Positions 17,091 through 27,048 of a stretch of DNA of 64,000 nucleotides are shown in pieces. Location of the stretch: the NCBI GenBank assembly GCA_965207335.1, contig OZ242267.1, forward strand, positions 992,001-1,056,000, given 5' to 3'. Origin of the DNA: G965207335 sp965207335. Lineage in GTDB: Bacteria > Pseudomonadota > Gammaproteobacteria > PS1 > Pseudothioglobaceae. Under the pieces are notes generated by a model, which was not told where the DNA came from, did no database searches, and worked only from the letters and a program-made list of their open reading frames with translations. Every line of letters begins with the position of its first letter. Position 1 is the first letter of the stretch. The position numbers and the translations under genes were made by a program.

Positions 17091-19076
17091 ACAGAGAGTT
17101 TTAGGGACGCAATACTTAATTACACCATATTTGTAAGATGAGATTGCCACGACTTTTTACAAGTCTCGCAATGACGGTGGGCGTAATTCTAATTCTCAAT
17201 TCTTAGTGCTTTTTTAAAATCACACCACAAATATCTCACGACAAAAATATACCTTACAAGCAAAATGTCTATATGGGGAGTTTGAGGGGCTGTTGTACAA
17301 TAGTTGTAATGAAGGAATTGGTTCCGCCCCTCAATTAAAAAAACAATTGCTGTTAGGGTTGGGGATATTCCCCAAAGTAAGCTTTGCTTACTATTTTAGG
17401 TACTTTTTTTAAATTACATAGCTTTTGTAAGACGAGATTGCCACGACTTTTACAAAGTCTCGCAATGACGGTGGACATAATTCCAATTCGTTATTGTGGG
17501 TACTTTTTTTAAATCACACCACAAATATCTCACGACAAAAATATATCTTACAAGCACAATGTCTATATGGGGAGTTTGAGGGGCTGTTGTACAGTGAATT
17601 GTAATGAAGGAATTAGTTCTGCCCCTCAATTAAAAAAACAAGCAAATATAGTTAATATGCATTGAATAGCCTGTAATTGCTGTTAGGGGTTTGGGGATAT
17701 TCCCCAAAGTAAGCTTTGCTTACCATTCTTGGTACTTTTTTAATCGACATTTGGCATAATTCCAATTCGTTATTGTTAGTGCTTTTTTAAAATCACACCG
17801 CGAATGTCTCACTACAAAAATATAACTTACAGGCAAAATCTCTATATGGGGAGTTTGAGGGGCTGTTGTACGGTAACTGTAATACGAAAACTAGTTCTGC
17901 CCCTCAATTAAAAAAACAAGCAAATATAGTTAATATGCACTGAATAACCTGTAATTGCTGTTAGGGGTTTGGGGATATTCCCCAAAGTAAGCTTTGCTTA
18001 CCATTCTTGGTACTTTTTTAATCGACATTTGGCATAATTCCAATTCGTTATTGTTAGTGCTTTTTTTAAATCACACCGCGAATATCTCACGACAAAAATA
18101 TACCTTACAAGCAAAATGTCTATATGGGGAGTTTGAGGGGCTGTTGTACAATGGTTATAGTGTGCAAACTAGTTCTGCCCCTCAATTAAAAAAACAATTG
18201 CTGTTAGGGGTTTGGGGATATTCCCCAAAGTAAGCCTTGCTTACTATTTTAGGTACTTTTTTTAAATTACATAGCTTTTGTAAGACGAGATTGCCACGAC
18301 TTTTACAAAGTCTCGCAATGACGGTGGACATAATTCCAATTCGTTATTGTGGGTACTTTTTTTAAATTACACCACAAATATCTCACGACAAAAATATACC
18401 TTACAAGCAAAATGTCTATATGGGGAGTTTGAGGGGCTGTTGTACAATAGTTGTAATGAAGGAATTGGTTCCGCCCCTCAATTAAAAAAACAATTGCTGT
18501 TAGGGGTTTGGGGATATTCCCCAAAGTAAGCTTTGCTTACTATTCTTGGTACTTTTTTAATAGGCAGTTGGCATAATTCCAATTCGTTATTCTTAGTGCT
18601 TTTTTTAAATCACACCGCGAATATCTCACGACAAAAATGTAACTTACAGGCACAATGTCTATATGGGGAGTTTGAGGGGCGGTTGTACAGTAACTGTAAT
18701 ACGAAAACTAGTTCTGCCCCTAATGGAGACCTTTGCACAAACATGAATAATCATCAGAACCCCGCTTTCCACTCACTGACATTAAGCAAAAATCAGAGCT
18801 CTGCTAATCATCTCTATTTATGCAAAGATCTCTAATAAAAAAACAAGCAAATATAGTTAATATGCATTGAATAGCCTGTAATTGCTGTTAGGGGTTTGGG
18901 GATATTCCCCAAAGTAAGCTTTGCTTACCATTCTTGGTACTTTTTTAATCGACATTTGGCATAATTCCAATTCGTTATTGTTAGTGCTTTTTTAAATCAC
19001 ACCGCATTTGCAAGACGAGATTGCCACGACTTTTACAAAAGCTTGCAATGACGGTGGGTATAATTCTAACTTGTTA
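17091..19076. repeat. Repeat cluster B: six copies of the ~295-bp structured repeat
   Basis: Almost 2 kb without a gene. Six cores begin near 17268, 17562, 17841, 18118, 18413 and 18657. Spacing varies between about 240 and 300 bp because the REP-like front module is sometimes missing. The outer GAGGGGC/GCCCCTC stem is kept, while the loop differs between copies (TTGTACAATAGTTGTAATG versus TTGTACAGTAACTGTAATAC). No second attC or cassette gene could be recognised, although this cluster directly follows the integron attC. The short reading frames inside are translations of the repeat. Confidence 0.85.
18726..18832 (+). mobile_element. MITE-like element, 107-bp short form
   Basis: Nearly identical to the copy at 15050-15156, including the internal deletion and the flanking CCCCTAATG / TAATAAAAAAAC. 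It is inserted in the last core of repeat cluster B. Confidence 0.75.
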
Positions 19077-20165
19077 TTATGGATACTTATTTTTTAAAGC
19101 AGATTTTATAGTATTAAATATTGTTTTAGGTGTAATATTATATAAGCACTCACTTTTACCACTATTATCACAGCCTTTTTGATTACAAGGTACACAAGGC
19201 ATACTTGCTTGGAATATATTTATATTATCGTATGTTTTAATGCCATTATTTGCAACTACTGCATCGGCACATTGTTGTAAATTATTAGACCATGGTGACC
19301 ATGTTTTAGTGTTTGTAGGACCAAAAATAACAAATATATGCTTATTTTGTGCTACTGCTATGTGCATATTTAAAGTATCCATACCAATGTAAGCATCTGA
19401 TAGACTACTAAGTGCTATTAATTCCCCTAAAGAAGTTTCAGCAATAAAGTCATAAATATTACTAAGATTTGGCAAAGTGCTTTTAATTGTTAAATCAATT
19501 TTTGTCCTGCCGCCTGTTATTATAATTGCTATGCCTAGATTATTTAACATAGTTAATAATTCATCTCTTAAATGTCTAGGATATATTTTGTAGTTATACT
19601 GTGCTGATGGATGAAAAATAATAAATTTCTTTATTTTTAGTTTAGCTAATTTTTTATTAATGCTTTCTAAGTCTTTTATATCATAATTAGCATTAGATAT
19701 TATTTTATTATTAGTTATGTTTAGTAATTTTAATGTTGCGATATTATTTTTTATGGTATGTTGTTCTTTTAATAGGTAATATTTGTGCAATAATAGTTTT
19801 TTCCACCACGATTTTTTATTTTCTTCATCAACAACACTAATTGATATTTTAGTCGCCAATATAGCATATAAAACACTTCTATCACTTGTGGTTAGATTGA
19901 TTGCTAAGTCATACTTTTTATATATTTTTTTGATAATTGCAATATCTTGTTTAAATCCTATTTCTTGTTTTTTTTTATAAGAAAAAGTAATAATATTATC
20001 AATATATTGCAAGGTTTTGGCAACTGCCAAGGTATCATCATTTATAAGTAAATCTATATTAGGATTATTATAATGCTTATAAAGTACTGTTATTAATGGA
20101 TTAGCTAAAAAAACATCGCCATTTGAGCGTTGAATTATGATTAGAATATTGTTAGTTTTTGGCAT
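19077..20165 (-). CDS. Glycosyltransferase family 9 (heptosyltransferase-like)
   Basis: A 362-residue GT9-type enzyme, likely adding a sugar to LPS at the cytoplasmic face. It has an N-terminal Rossmann half (ILIIIQRSNGDVFLANPLI) and a C-terminal half with the donor-binding signature around SDAYIGMDTLNMHIAVAQ and FVIFGPTNTKTWSPW. The C-terminal Cys cluster (PCVPCNQKGCDNSGKSEC) is often seen in GT9 members. It is the last gene of the LPS operon, 46 bp after the methyltransferase, and ends next to repeat cluster B. Confidence 0.82.
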   Translation of the reverse strand: MPKTNNILIIIQRSNGDVFLANPLITVLYKHYNNPNIDLLINDDTLAVAKTLQYIDNIITFSYKKKQEIGFKQDIAIIKKIYKKYDLAINLTTSDRSVLYAILATKISISVVDEENKKSWWKKLLLHKYYLLKEQHTIKNNIATLKLLNITNNKIISNANYDIKDLESINKKLAKLKIKKFIIFHPSAQYNYKIYPRHLRDELLTMLNNLGIAIIITGGRTKIDLTIKSTLPNLSNIYDFIAETSLGELIALSSLSDAYIGMDTLNMHIAVAQNKHIFVIFGPTNTKTWSPWSNNLQQCADAVVANNGIKTYDNINIFQASMPCVPCNQKGCDNSGKSECLYNITPKTIFNTIKSALKNKYP

Positions 20166-20211
20166 AGTTTTATAATGTCATAGTTATAATCCAAACTATG
20201 ATAAAAAATAT

Positions 20212-20904
20212 TCATATTATTTTTTGTAATACAATTTGTATTTGTGCCAATGCTTGCCCTAAAGTTTGGTCGATAGGAATGCCAATATCTTTACTATTAT
20301 TTAAATAATATTTTTTATATAAGGCTTTATATGTATTTTTAGCCAATAAACTTTTTACATAATTCTTAGAATATTGCCATTTATATATTTTTCTTAATAA
20401 CTTAGTAAATTTTTTATATTGTAAATTATAATCGTAATTTAAATCGTGTTTTTGTATATTAATAATGTAGTTATTAGGTAAGTCTTGGCATAATTTGTGT
20501 AAATCATACGACACACAAGACCAACTATTTTTTTTATTAATTCTAAAGGTTGCCTTATGGTCGGTATTAAAAATAGCAGGCCAGCATTTTTGCTCATATA
20601 AATCCTCATCTGGAACTACAATTATCATATAGCCATTAGGTTTTACTAATTGCCACCACTGTGAAATAGCATTTGGCACATCTACCATATGCTCTAGGCA
20701 ATGGGAACTATAAACACAATCATAGGATTCTTTAGTTTTATATTTTGTGATATGTTGTGCATTGCCATCTGCTAAGTCAAAAACCTCAGCATAATCAACA
20801 ATATGGTCATTACCGCCACCAATATCTAAAATTTTACCAACTAAATATTTATTGATAAAACTACTATCTCTTAATTGTTTTGTTTTACTAGATTCATTAC
20901 TCAT
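20212..20904 (-). CDS. SAM-dependent methyltransferase, class I
   Basis: A 230-residue methyltransferase of the Methyltransf_11 type. The SAM-binding glycine motif is GKILDIGGGNDHIV at about 27-40. It continues with a second acidic strand (EVFDLADG) and the post-motif region YDCVYSSHCLEHMVDVPNA. It overlaps the upstream GT9 gene by 4 bp and is part of the LPS operon, so it probably modifies a sugar or an intermediate of the O-chain or core. Target unknown. Confidence 0.78.
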   Translation of the reverse strand: MSNESSKTKQLRDSSFINKYLVGKILDIGGGNDHIVDYAEVFDLADGNAQHITKYKTKESYDCVYSSHCLEHMVDVPNAISQWWQLVKPNGYMIIVVPDEDLYEQKCWPAIFNTDHKATFRINKKNSWSCVSYDLHKLCQDLPNNYIINIQKHDLNYDYNLQYKKFTKLLRKIYKWQYSKNYVKSLLAKNTYKALYKKYYLNNSKDIGIPIDQTLGQALAQIQIVLQKII

Positions 20905-21977
20905 TTAGTATTTATTTCATCTAATAATAATGAAAATTTTTCTAAAATATTATTAGCACTAATATTGCTAACGCAATCTTTATCATACAGTATATAGTTT
21001 TTGTTTGCTTGTACTACTCTCATATCTGGTTTAACATGATAAGAGAATAATGCAATAATAGGGGTTTTAACTGCATTAGCAACATGCATTAACCCGCCAT
21101 CACAACATAGTAATATTTTAGATTTTTTAATAATTTGTGCAGTTTGTATAAAAGTATATTTTCCTACTAAATTGATAACATTTTTATTATAGTCATTGGT
21201 AATTATTTGAGATTCTTGTATAGCATTTTGTGTACCAATTAGTACAATTTTTTGTACTAATTTTTTTGCTAAAATAATTTTTATAACTTTATTCCAGTAA
21301 TTAAAAATACGATTCTGCTCTCTACCTCCTATAGCAATAGTTATAAAATTATCAGATAATTTAATACACTCTATTATTTGTTTATCTTTGCTGTTAATTG
21401 ACAATAAAGGCTTTGCTGTATTATAAATATTTTGTTCCTTGTAAGGGTAAGATAATAATTGATTTATACGAAAAAAACTAAATAAAGTGCGATTAAAATT
21501 ATGTCCACCATAATAACCATGTAAGCTAACATAAGGAAAGTGTGATAAATATTTTCTAATGATTTTTAAACTTCTATATCTATAACCATCTATTATAATT
21601 AAATCGTATCTATTGGCACTACACAGCTTAGGATTTGTAAATACAGTATCAAATATATCGTCTTGTTTATAAATACTGGCGACATTTGCTTGTGTTAATA
21701 AATCAATTTGTTTGCCCTGTAACAAAACCCTAGCCGATAAATCCATTAAACTATCTCCTAAATAAGGATCAGTCCAATGCAGCCATAAAATTTTTTTGTG
21801 GTTTTTGCTAATATGTGTTAATTCTTCATTGTCTCTAAGGGCTATTAGTTTGTATAAGTAACGCCCAAAAAATCTTCTAAATCTTTTATAGTTAGAAGTA
21901 TTGGCAAAATGTGTTTGTAAGTCTGCTGGAATACTTGCTTTAAATGGAGTTGTATAGGTGCGATAAAAACTAAACAT
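20901..21977 (-). CDS. Glycosyltransferase family 9 (heptosyltransferase-like)
   Basis: A 358-residue protein with GT9 features in the C-terminal half: ITIAIGGREQNRIFNYW, then LLCCDGGLMHVANAVKTPIIALFS, where the DGGLMHVA block is the family's nucleotide-sugar contact. The N-terminal half has the KKILWLHWTDPYLGDSLMDL segment. It lies 11 bp downstream of the ligase-like gene in the LPS operon. The acceptor and the sugar cannot be predicted. Confidence 0.8.
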   Translation of the reverse strand: MFSFYRTYTTPFKASIPADLQTHFANTSNYKRFRRFFGRYLYKLIALRDNEELTHISKNHKKILWLHWTDPYLGDSLMDLSARVLLQGKQIDLLTQANVASIYKQDDIFDTVFTNPKLCSANRYDLIIIDGYRYRSLKIIRKYLSHFPYVSLHGYYGGHNFNRTLFSFFRINQLLSYPYKEQNIYNTAKPLLSINSKDKQIIECIKLSDNFITIAIGGREQNRIFNYWNKVIKIILAKKLVQKIVLIGTQNAIQESQIITNDYNKNVINLVGKYTFIQTAQIIKKSKILLCCDGGLMHVANAVKTPIIALFSYHVKPDMRVVQANKNYILYDKDCVSNISANNILEKFSLLLDEINTK

Positions 21978-21988
21978 CGTAATATATT

Positions 21989-23197
21989 TTAATTATCAGC
22001 ATAATTTTTATATAAAAATGCACTAAAAAATACAAACATTTTTTTTGTATAATGCCAAATTAGATATGAATCACTAAACATAATAACTAAAAATAAAATA
22101 GAAAATGCTATCCCCACCATACCTAATGATTTATTTTTTATAGAAATACAATGTTTAAACTGATAGTAAAACAAAGAAAGCATACTTACTAAGCCTATAA
22201 TTCCAAGCTGTGTAATGATTATAGTGTACATATTGTGAGGATTATAAGTTGTGTGTAAGTTAGGCGTATTAATATTATTTATTTTTGCATATTCACTGGG
22301 GAAATCTCCAGTACCTACTCCTATAATAGGATTGTTTTTTATTATATGCCAGCTATTTTGACTATATGCTAAACGAGATCCAACATTAGTATTTTTGTCA
22401 TTATTATAATTGCTAATACTATATATGGCTTTGTTTACTCTTTCGTAAAATATAGAACTTGTTAGGTATGCACTAGTAAAAATACCAGAAACAACAATTA
22501 TAGATGTCAATAATGATTTAATTATATTGTAGTTGAAATATTGAAATATTAATACTACAGTCATTACAAAAAATACTATTTGTCCAGCCCTTCCTCCTGT
22601 AATAAACATATTTACTATCATACTTATTAAAATAAAAATATAAACAACTTTCATTATTTTAGATGTATTATTAATAATTAATAGTCTATGTGCAACTAGA
22701 TATATAGCAAATGCTAATAATGGATTATAGGATATATGCCCCATAAAAACTATTGGCTCGTAAACGGTAGCATGTCCAAAAGTAGGAATGAGTTCAAACC
22801 AAATCATATATGATAATAATTCTGATAATGTCATTGCTAATATAAATGCAGATATGTAGTATTTAATAAAAGGTTTTTTTGCAATATTGATGAATATAGG
22901 TAAAATTAATAAATAATACCAAATTTTTCCTATTATATGAATTCCCCAGTCTATATTATAAGTCCATAGTAAGCCAATAAGATTAACCATAAAAAATATA
23001 ATTGAGGCGACAGCAAGTTTATTACTTATAGTTTGTTGCCATTTTTGTCTGTAATTACCAGAAAAAAGCCATATTATCACTATTAAGGATTGAATTATAT
23101 CGCCAAATTGTGCACTTAATGGAAATATAAGGCCATAAAAAATAAGCAAGTATTGGTAAGTTTTATCTAGTCTGCTTAATCCAATAAATACGCTCAT
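21989..23197 (-). CDS. O-antigen ligase-like membrane protein (WaaL/Wzy_C family)
   Basis: A 402-residue polytopic inner-membrane protein with about ten or more hydrophobic segments. A larger periplasmic-type loop contains NVGSRLAYSQNSWHIIKNNP and GVGTGDFPSEYAK, followed by NPHNMY, the Wzy_C/WaaL signature region. Such enzymes join polysaccharide to lipid A-core, or polymerise O-units. It sits between a GT2 and a GT9 gene, which fits a core/O-antigen ligase. Confidence 0.8.
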   Translation of the reverse strand: MSVFIGLSRLDKTYQYLLIFYGLIFPLSAQFGDIIQSLIVIIWLFSGNYRQKWQQTISNKLAVASIIFFMVNLIGLLWTYNIDWGIHIIGKIWYYLLILPIFINIAKKPFIKYYISAFILAMTLSELLSYMIWFELIPTFGHATVYEPIVFMGHISYNPLLAFAIYLVAHRLLIINNTSKIMKVVYIFILISMIVNMFITGGRAGQIVFFVMTVVLIFQYFNYNIIKSLLTSIIVVSGIFTSAYLTSSIFYERVNKAIYSISNYNNDKNTNVGSRLAYSQNSWHIIKNNPIIGVGTGDFPSEYAKINNINTPNLHTTYNPHNMYTIIITQLGIIGLVSMLSLFYYQFKHCISIKNKSLGMVGIAFSILFLVIMFSDSYLIWHYTKKMFVFFSAFLYKNYADN

Positions 23198-23200
23198 AAT

Positions 23201-24064
23201 CTAATCTTTTAAAAGTTTAAAATGCTTTTTGCTTAACTCTAAGCCAAATAATTTTTCTAGTTTTAGCATCAAAAAATGTTTATTTTGTTTATTACTAGGA
23301 CGATAGTTCTTATCCACTTTAAATAAGCCTTTGTCACTACTTAGTAAATTTTGCATTATTGTAGGGTGTTCTCCATTAAATGGCTTAAAAATTCGTCCGT
23401 CCATTTGGGTGTAATTTATATCTGGGTTAGTTTTATTCCAGTATTTTTCTATCTTTTTATTTTTTAACTTCATTTTTGCCTCATCTCTAACCCAGCCATA
23501 ATGATAGCAATACACACCTGTTTTTTTTGCCCTAGGATACCTACCTACTTTATTTTTATCTAGCACCAGCCAAAACAAGCCATCAGGTGCGTAACTACGA
23601 ATATTGTTTTTGATAATCCTAGCCTCAGAGCGATACCAGCCAGGCGAGTCTAAATAAGTATTGCTATTGCCATAAAAATGATAATAGTCCATAACTAATG
23701 CTTCCACATTATTATCGGCTAAATGAGTTTGCATTGCTTGTTTTATCTTAGGCAGGTCTTTTTCATGATAAACTTCGTCGCTTTCAACATAAAATGCCCA
23801 ATCTCCCGTACAATTATATTGAGCAATCATTTTTTGCTGGCCATAAACAAACCCTGCATTACGCATATTATCGTTCCAATTGTTTTGGATGATTTTTATT
23901 TTTGGATTATTAATAGATTTTACTTTCTCTAAAGTATCATCTTCGCTATTGCCAACATTAACTATAAATTCATCGCAAATAGATAGCACAGAGTTAATAG
24001 ATTGGATAAACGGATAACCTAGTATTTCGCCATTTTTAATAAAGGTAAAACCGCTTATTTTCAT
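23201..24064 (-). CDS. Glycosyltransferase family 2 (WaaE/KdtX-like)
   Basis: A 287-residue GT-A fold glycosyltransferase. It opens MKISGFTFIKNGEILGYPF, has the DXD-like acidic site in the stretch WAFYVESDEVYHEKDLP, and a second conserved region YRSEARIIKN. The similarity is to WaaE-type beta-glucosyltransferases that act on the LPS inner core. It starts within one base of the waaC stop and 3 bp separate it from the ligase-like gene. Confidence 0.8.
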   Translation of the reverse strand: MKISGFTFIKNGEILGYPFIQSINSVLSICDEFIVNVGNSEDDTLEKVKSINNPKIKIIQNNWNDNMRNAGFVYGQQKMIAQYNCTGDWAFYVESDEVYHEKDLPKIKQAMQTHLADNNVEALVMDYYHFYGNSNTYLDSPGWYRSEARIIKNNIRSYAPDGLFWLVLDKNKVGRYPRAKKTGVYCYHYGWVRDEAKMKLKNKKIEKYWNKTNPDINYTQMDGRIFKPFNGEHPTIMQNLLSSDKGLFKVDKNYRPSNKQNKHFLMLKLEKLFGLELSKKHFKLLKD

Positions 24065-25068
24065 TATTTTTCCAGTAATAGTTTTTTAGCTTTGCTAACT
24101 ACATCTGCTACTACGATATTCCTAATTGAAAAATCATTTTTATCTATTTTATAAGGATTTACATTAGTGTTTGTACTAATTGTCAGATTGGTATTAGTTT
24201 GATAGCAATTCCTATACCAAGGAGTTGGAGCAAATAAAGTTATAGATGGAATATTTAATGCCCAAGCTATATAGGTTGGGCCAGTATCACCCCCTATTAC
24301 TAAATTTACCTTTGCTACAAGTTGTTTTAGTGCGTTTAATGATAATTTTGGCAGTAATTTAGTATTAGTAGTATTTGTAAAAATATTTTTGCATATATTT
24401 TTTTCAACATCATTGCCCCATAATAATAAAATATTTGCATCCAATGCATTTGCTAGGGTGCTATATTTATCTTTTGGGTATTGTTTGGCCTTAAATGATG
24501 CCCCAACAACAAATAGTATGTTTTTTTTATTAGTCGCTATAATATTATCTGTATCATTAGGAGTATTAGCATATAAAAAAGGTTTTTTGTTAGAAATATC
24601 AATATTTGATACACTAATATCTAAAAAATTACATGCTAGCGCTACATTACGATTAATAATATTTTCACTATAAGGGATATTAATTTTTTGATGATAAAAA
24701 ATACTAGCTAGTGGCTCACGAATAGATTTTTTATCAAAACCACATATTTTTTTAGCACCTAAAAATTTAGCAACAATAGCAGATCTTAATAACCCTTGAG
24801 CATCAATAACTAAGTCATATTTACCAAATTGGCGTATCTTTTTAAATTCTTTTAGTAATAAAATTAATGATTTTCGTTGTTTTACTTTGGTTAAATTTAC
24901 AGTATGAATTTTATTTATATCTGGATTATATTCTAATATTCCCTTAAATCTTTCCTCTACTATCCAGTCGATAATACAATCTGGACGATATTTTTTAATA
25001 AATTGTAGCACAATCATAGTATGAATAATATCACCTAATGCTGACAATTTAACAATTGCTATTTTCAT
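24064..25068 (-). CDS. waaC: LPS heptosyltransferase I
   Basis: A 334-residue GT9 enzyme that transfers the first heptose to Kdo on lipid A. It starts MKIAIVKLSALGDIIHTM, and the heptosyltransferase signature IDWIVEERFKGIL follows. The C-terminal half has FVVGASFKAKQYP and VIGGDTGPTYIAWALNIPSITLFAPT. The start at 25068 is preferred over the upstream 25089 because it overlaps the surE stop by 4 bp (ATGA) and fits the family N-terminus. Confidence 0.88.
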   Translation of the reverse strand: MKIAIVKLSALGDIIHTMIVLQFIKKYRPDCIIDWIVEERFKGILEYNPDINKIHTVNLTKVKQRKSLILLLKEFKKIRQFGKYDLVIDAQGLLRSAIVAKFLGAKKICGFDKKSIREPLASIFYHQKINIPYSENIINRNVALACNFLDISVSNIDISNKKPFLYANTPNDTDNIIATNKKNILFVVGASFKAKQYPKDKYSTLANALDANILLLWGNDVEKNICKNIFTNTTNTKLLPKLSLNALKQLVAKVNLVIGGDTGPTYIAWALNIPSITLFAPTPWYRNCYQTNTNLTISTNTNVNPYKIDKNDFSIRNIVVADVVSKAKKLLLEK

Positions 25069-25811
25069 AAATCTGTTTTTGCAAGCCAATTAGCGATAGT
25101 ATGTATTTCTTTATGCTTAGTCATATCTATTTGTAAGGGAGTAATAGATACAAAATTGTTACTAATTGCATAAAAGTCCGTGCCTATGCTATTATCTGCC
25201 TCTTTACCATTATCACCTAATTGATAAACACCATTTTTTAATTTATTCTCAATAATGCTGCCAGAGCAATGCCTAGCACCTAATCTAGTGCTTTTATAGC
25301 CAGCTAAATTAATACTTGCAATATCAGGGACATTGACATTTAAAATGATATTTTTTGATAATTTACTATTACTAATATTATTTACTAAATTAACAGCAAC
25401 ACTTGCAGCGGTATCAAAATAACCACCAGCTTCACCAGCTAATGATATAGCTATTGATGGTAAACCCAAAAACCTACCCTCAATAGCGGCTGCCACAGTT
25501 CCTGAATAAATAACATCGTCGCCTAAATTAGCACCTAAATTAATACCACTTACTACTAAGTCAAATTTACATTTAAAAAATCCTCTTAATGCTAAATGTA
25601 CGCAATCGCTAGGAGTACCATCTAAAATATAATGATTTTTTTTTACCTTGATTGGAGTTAAATTTCTTGCTATGGATAATGAACTACTAGATGCAGATTT
25701 ATTGGTATTAGGTGCTAAAACAAAAACCTCAGCAACACGGGATAACTTTCTTATTAATGTTTGAATCCCATTAGCATAATAACCATCGTCATTACTTATT
25801 AATATACGCAT
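25065..25811 (-). CDS. surE: 5'/3'-nucleotidase SurE
   Basis: A 248-residue metal-dependent phosphatase that removes phosphate from nucleoside monophosphates, a survival protein in stationary phase. The metal site MRILISNDDG is at the start, with NKSASSSSLS at about 40 and VSGINLGANLGDDVIYSGTV in the middle. It heads the minus-strand LPS operon, coupled to waaC. Upstream a perfect -35 TTGACA (complement at 25874-25879) lacks a convincing -10. Confidence 0.95.
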   Translation of the reverse strand: MRILISNDDGYYANGIQTLIRKLSRVAEVFVLAPNTNKSASSSSLSIARNLTPIKVKKNHYILDGTPSDCVHLALRGFFKCKFDLVVSGINLGANLGDDVIYSGTVAAAIEGRFLGLPSIAISLAGEAGGYFDTAASVAVNLVNNISNSKLSKNIILNVNVPDIASINLAGYKSTRLGARHCSGSIIENKLKNGVYQLGDNGKEADNSIGTDFYAISNNFVSITPLQIDMTKHKEIHTIANWLAKTDL

Positions 25812-26002
25812 TTAATATTTAATCAATTTTAGAGCTAACAAAAATTACTAAACAAATAAGGTTTTTTATGGAATGTCAAGTAAAGAGTTTATTTTACCAT
25901 AATTAAAAATAACTGCATAAGAGCATTTATGTGTGTAGTGCTTTTATCATTATTTTATCTAAAAAATACTCATCTAAAAAGCAGTGCTTCAAAAGTTTAA
26001 CT

Positions 26003-27031
26003 TTAATTTAATACAATAATATTAGTTTCTTCAATAAAATTATTTAATTTTGTATATGCAGCACCAGATTTTAAAATATCTTGTGCCATACTAATGCCTG
26101 ATTTTATACTACTAGCAATACCAGATACATAAATAGCACCGCCAGCATTAAGTGCTATTATATCTCTGGCAGGACAATCTTTACCGCTTAGTGATTCTTG
26201 TATTAATTTTAGGCTTTCTTTAGCACTATTAACCTTAATACTATTTAATGGCTTGCTTTGAATACCAAAATCCTCAGGTCTAATACTATAATACGATATA
26301 CTATTATTTTTTAACTCTGCTATATGAGTGGTGTCTGCTATACTTATCTCATCTAAACCATCATTAGAGTGAACTACTAATACTTGATTACTGCCTAACT
26401 TTTGTAAAGTTTTTATCATAGGCTGTAATAATTGCTTATCATACACTCCCAATACTTGATTTGGTGCACTAGCTGGATTAGTTAGTGGTCCTAAAATATT
26501 AAAAATTGTTCTTAGTGCTAGTCCTTGTCTAGCTTCTATGGCATATTTCATAGCACTGTGGTGCAGTTGTGCAAAGATAAATCCAATACCAATCTTGTCG
26601 ATAATATTACTTATTTGTGTAGGATTAAGAGTTAAATTTGCCCCAGATAATTCTAAAACATCGGCACTACCAGACTTGCTAGAAATAGATCTATTGCCGT
26701 GTTTAGCAACTCTTGCACCAGCTGTTGCTGCTACAAATGCACTTGCTGTTGAGATATTAAACAAACTCTTGCCATCACCACCAGTACCACATGTATCAAC
26801 TACATTTTTATTATTGGCTAATTTAATAGGTAATGCCAATTTACGCATAACCTTAGTAGCACCTACTATCTCAGATACTGATTCTCCTTTAGTTGCTAGT
26901 CCAATTAAAAATCCACTAATTTGGATATTAGAAGTTTTACCAGACATAATATCTTGCATGACTTCTTGCATTTCTTGTTCTAATAAATCCTTTTTTAATA
27001 TAATTTTCCTCGTAGCTTCTGTTATATTCAT
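26003..27031 (-). CDS. trpD: Anthranilate phosphoribosyltransferase
   Basis: A 342-residue enzyme that joins anthranilate to PRPP in tryptophan synthesis. The PRPP loop VDTCGTGGDGKSLFNISTA, KHGNRSISSKSGSADVLE, and the anthranilate-side residues in AQLHHSAMKYAIEARQ are intact. It is 17 bp downstream of pepP on the minus strand. No other trp genes are present in the window. Confidence 0.95.
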   Translation of the reverse strand: MNITEATRKIILKKDLLEQEMQEVMQDIMSGKTSNIQISGFLIGLATKGESVSEIVGATKVMRKLALPIKLANNKNVVDTCGTGGDGKSLFNISTASAFVAATAGARVAKHGNRSISSKSGSADVLELSGANLTLNPTQISNIIDKIGIGFIFAQLHHSAMKYAIEARQGLALRTIFNILGPLTNPASAPNQVLGVYDKQLLQPMIKTLQKLGSNQVLVVHSNDGLDEISIADTTHIAELKNNSISYYSIRPEDFGIQSKPLNSIKVNSAKESLKLIQESLSGKDCPARDIIALNAGGAIYVSGIASSIKSGISMAQDILKSGAAYTKLNNFIEETNIIVLN

Positions 27032-27048
27032 ATTTAAAAACCTTAATA

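Noticed and set aside
17091..19076. The six repeats after attC as further integron cassettes
   Set aside because: No attC-like core sites or genes could be found in them, and the same repeat occurs in clusters far from the integron.
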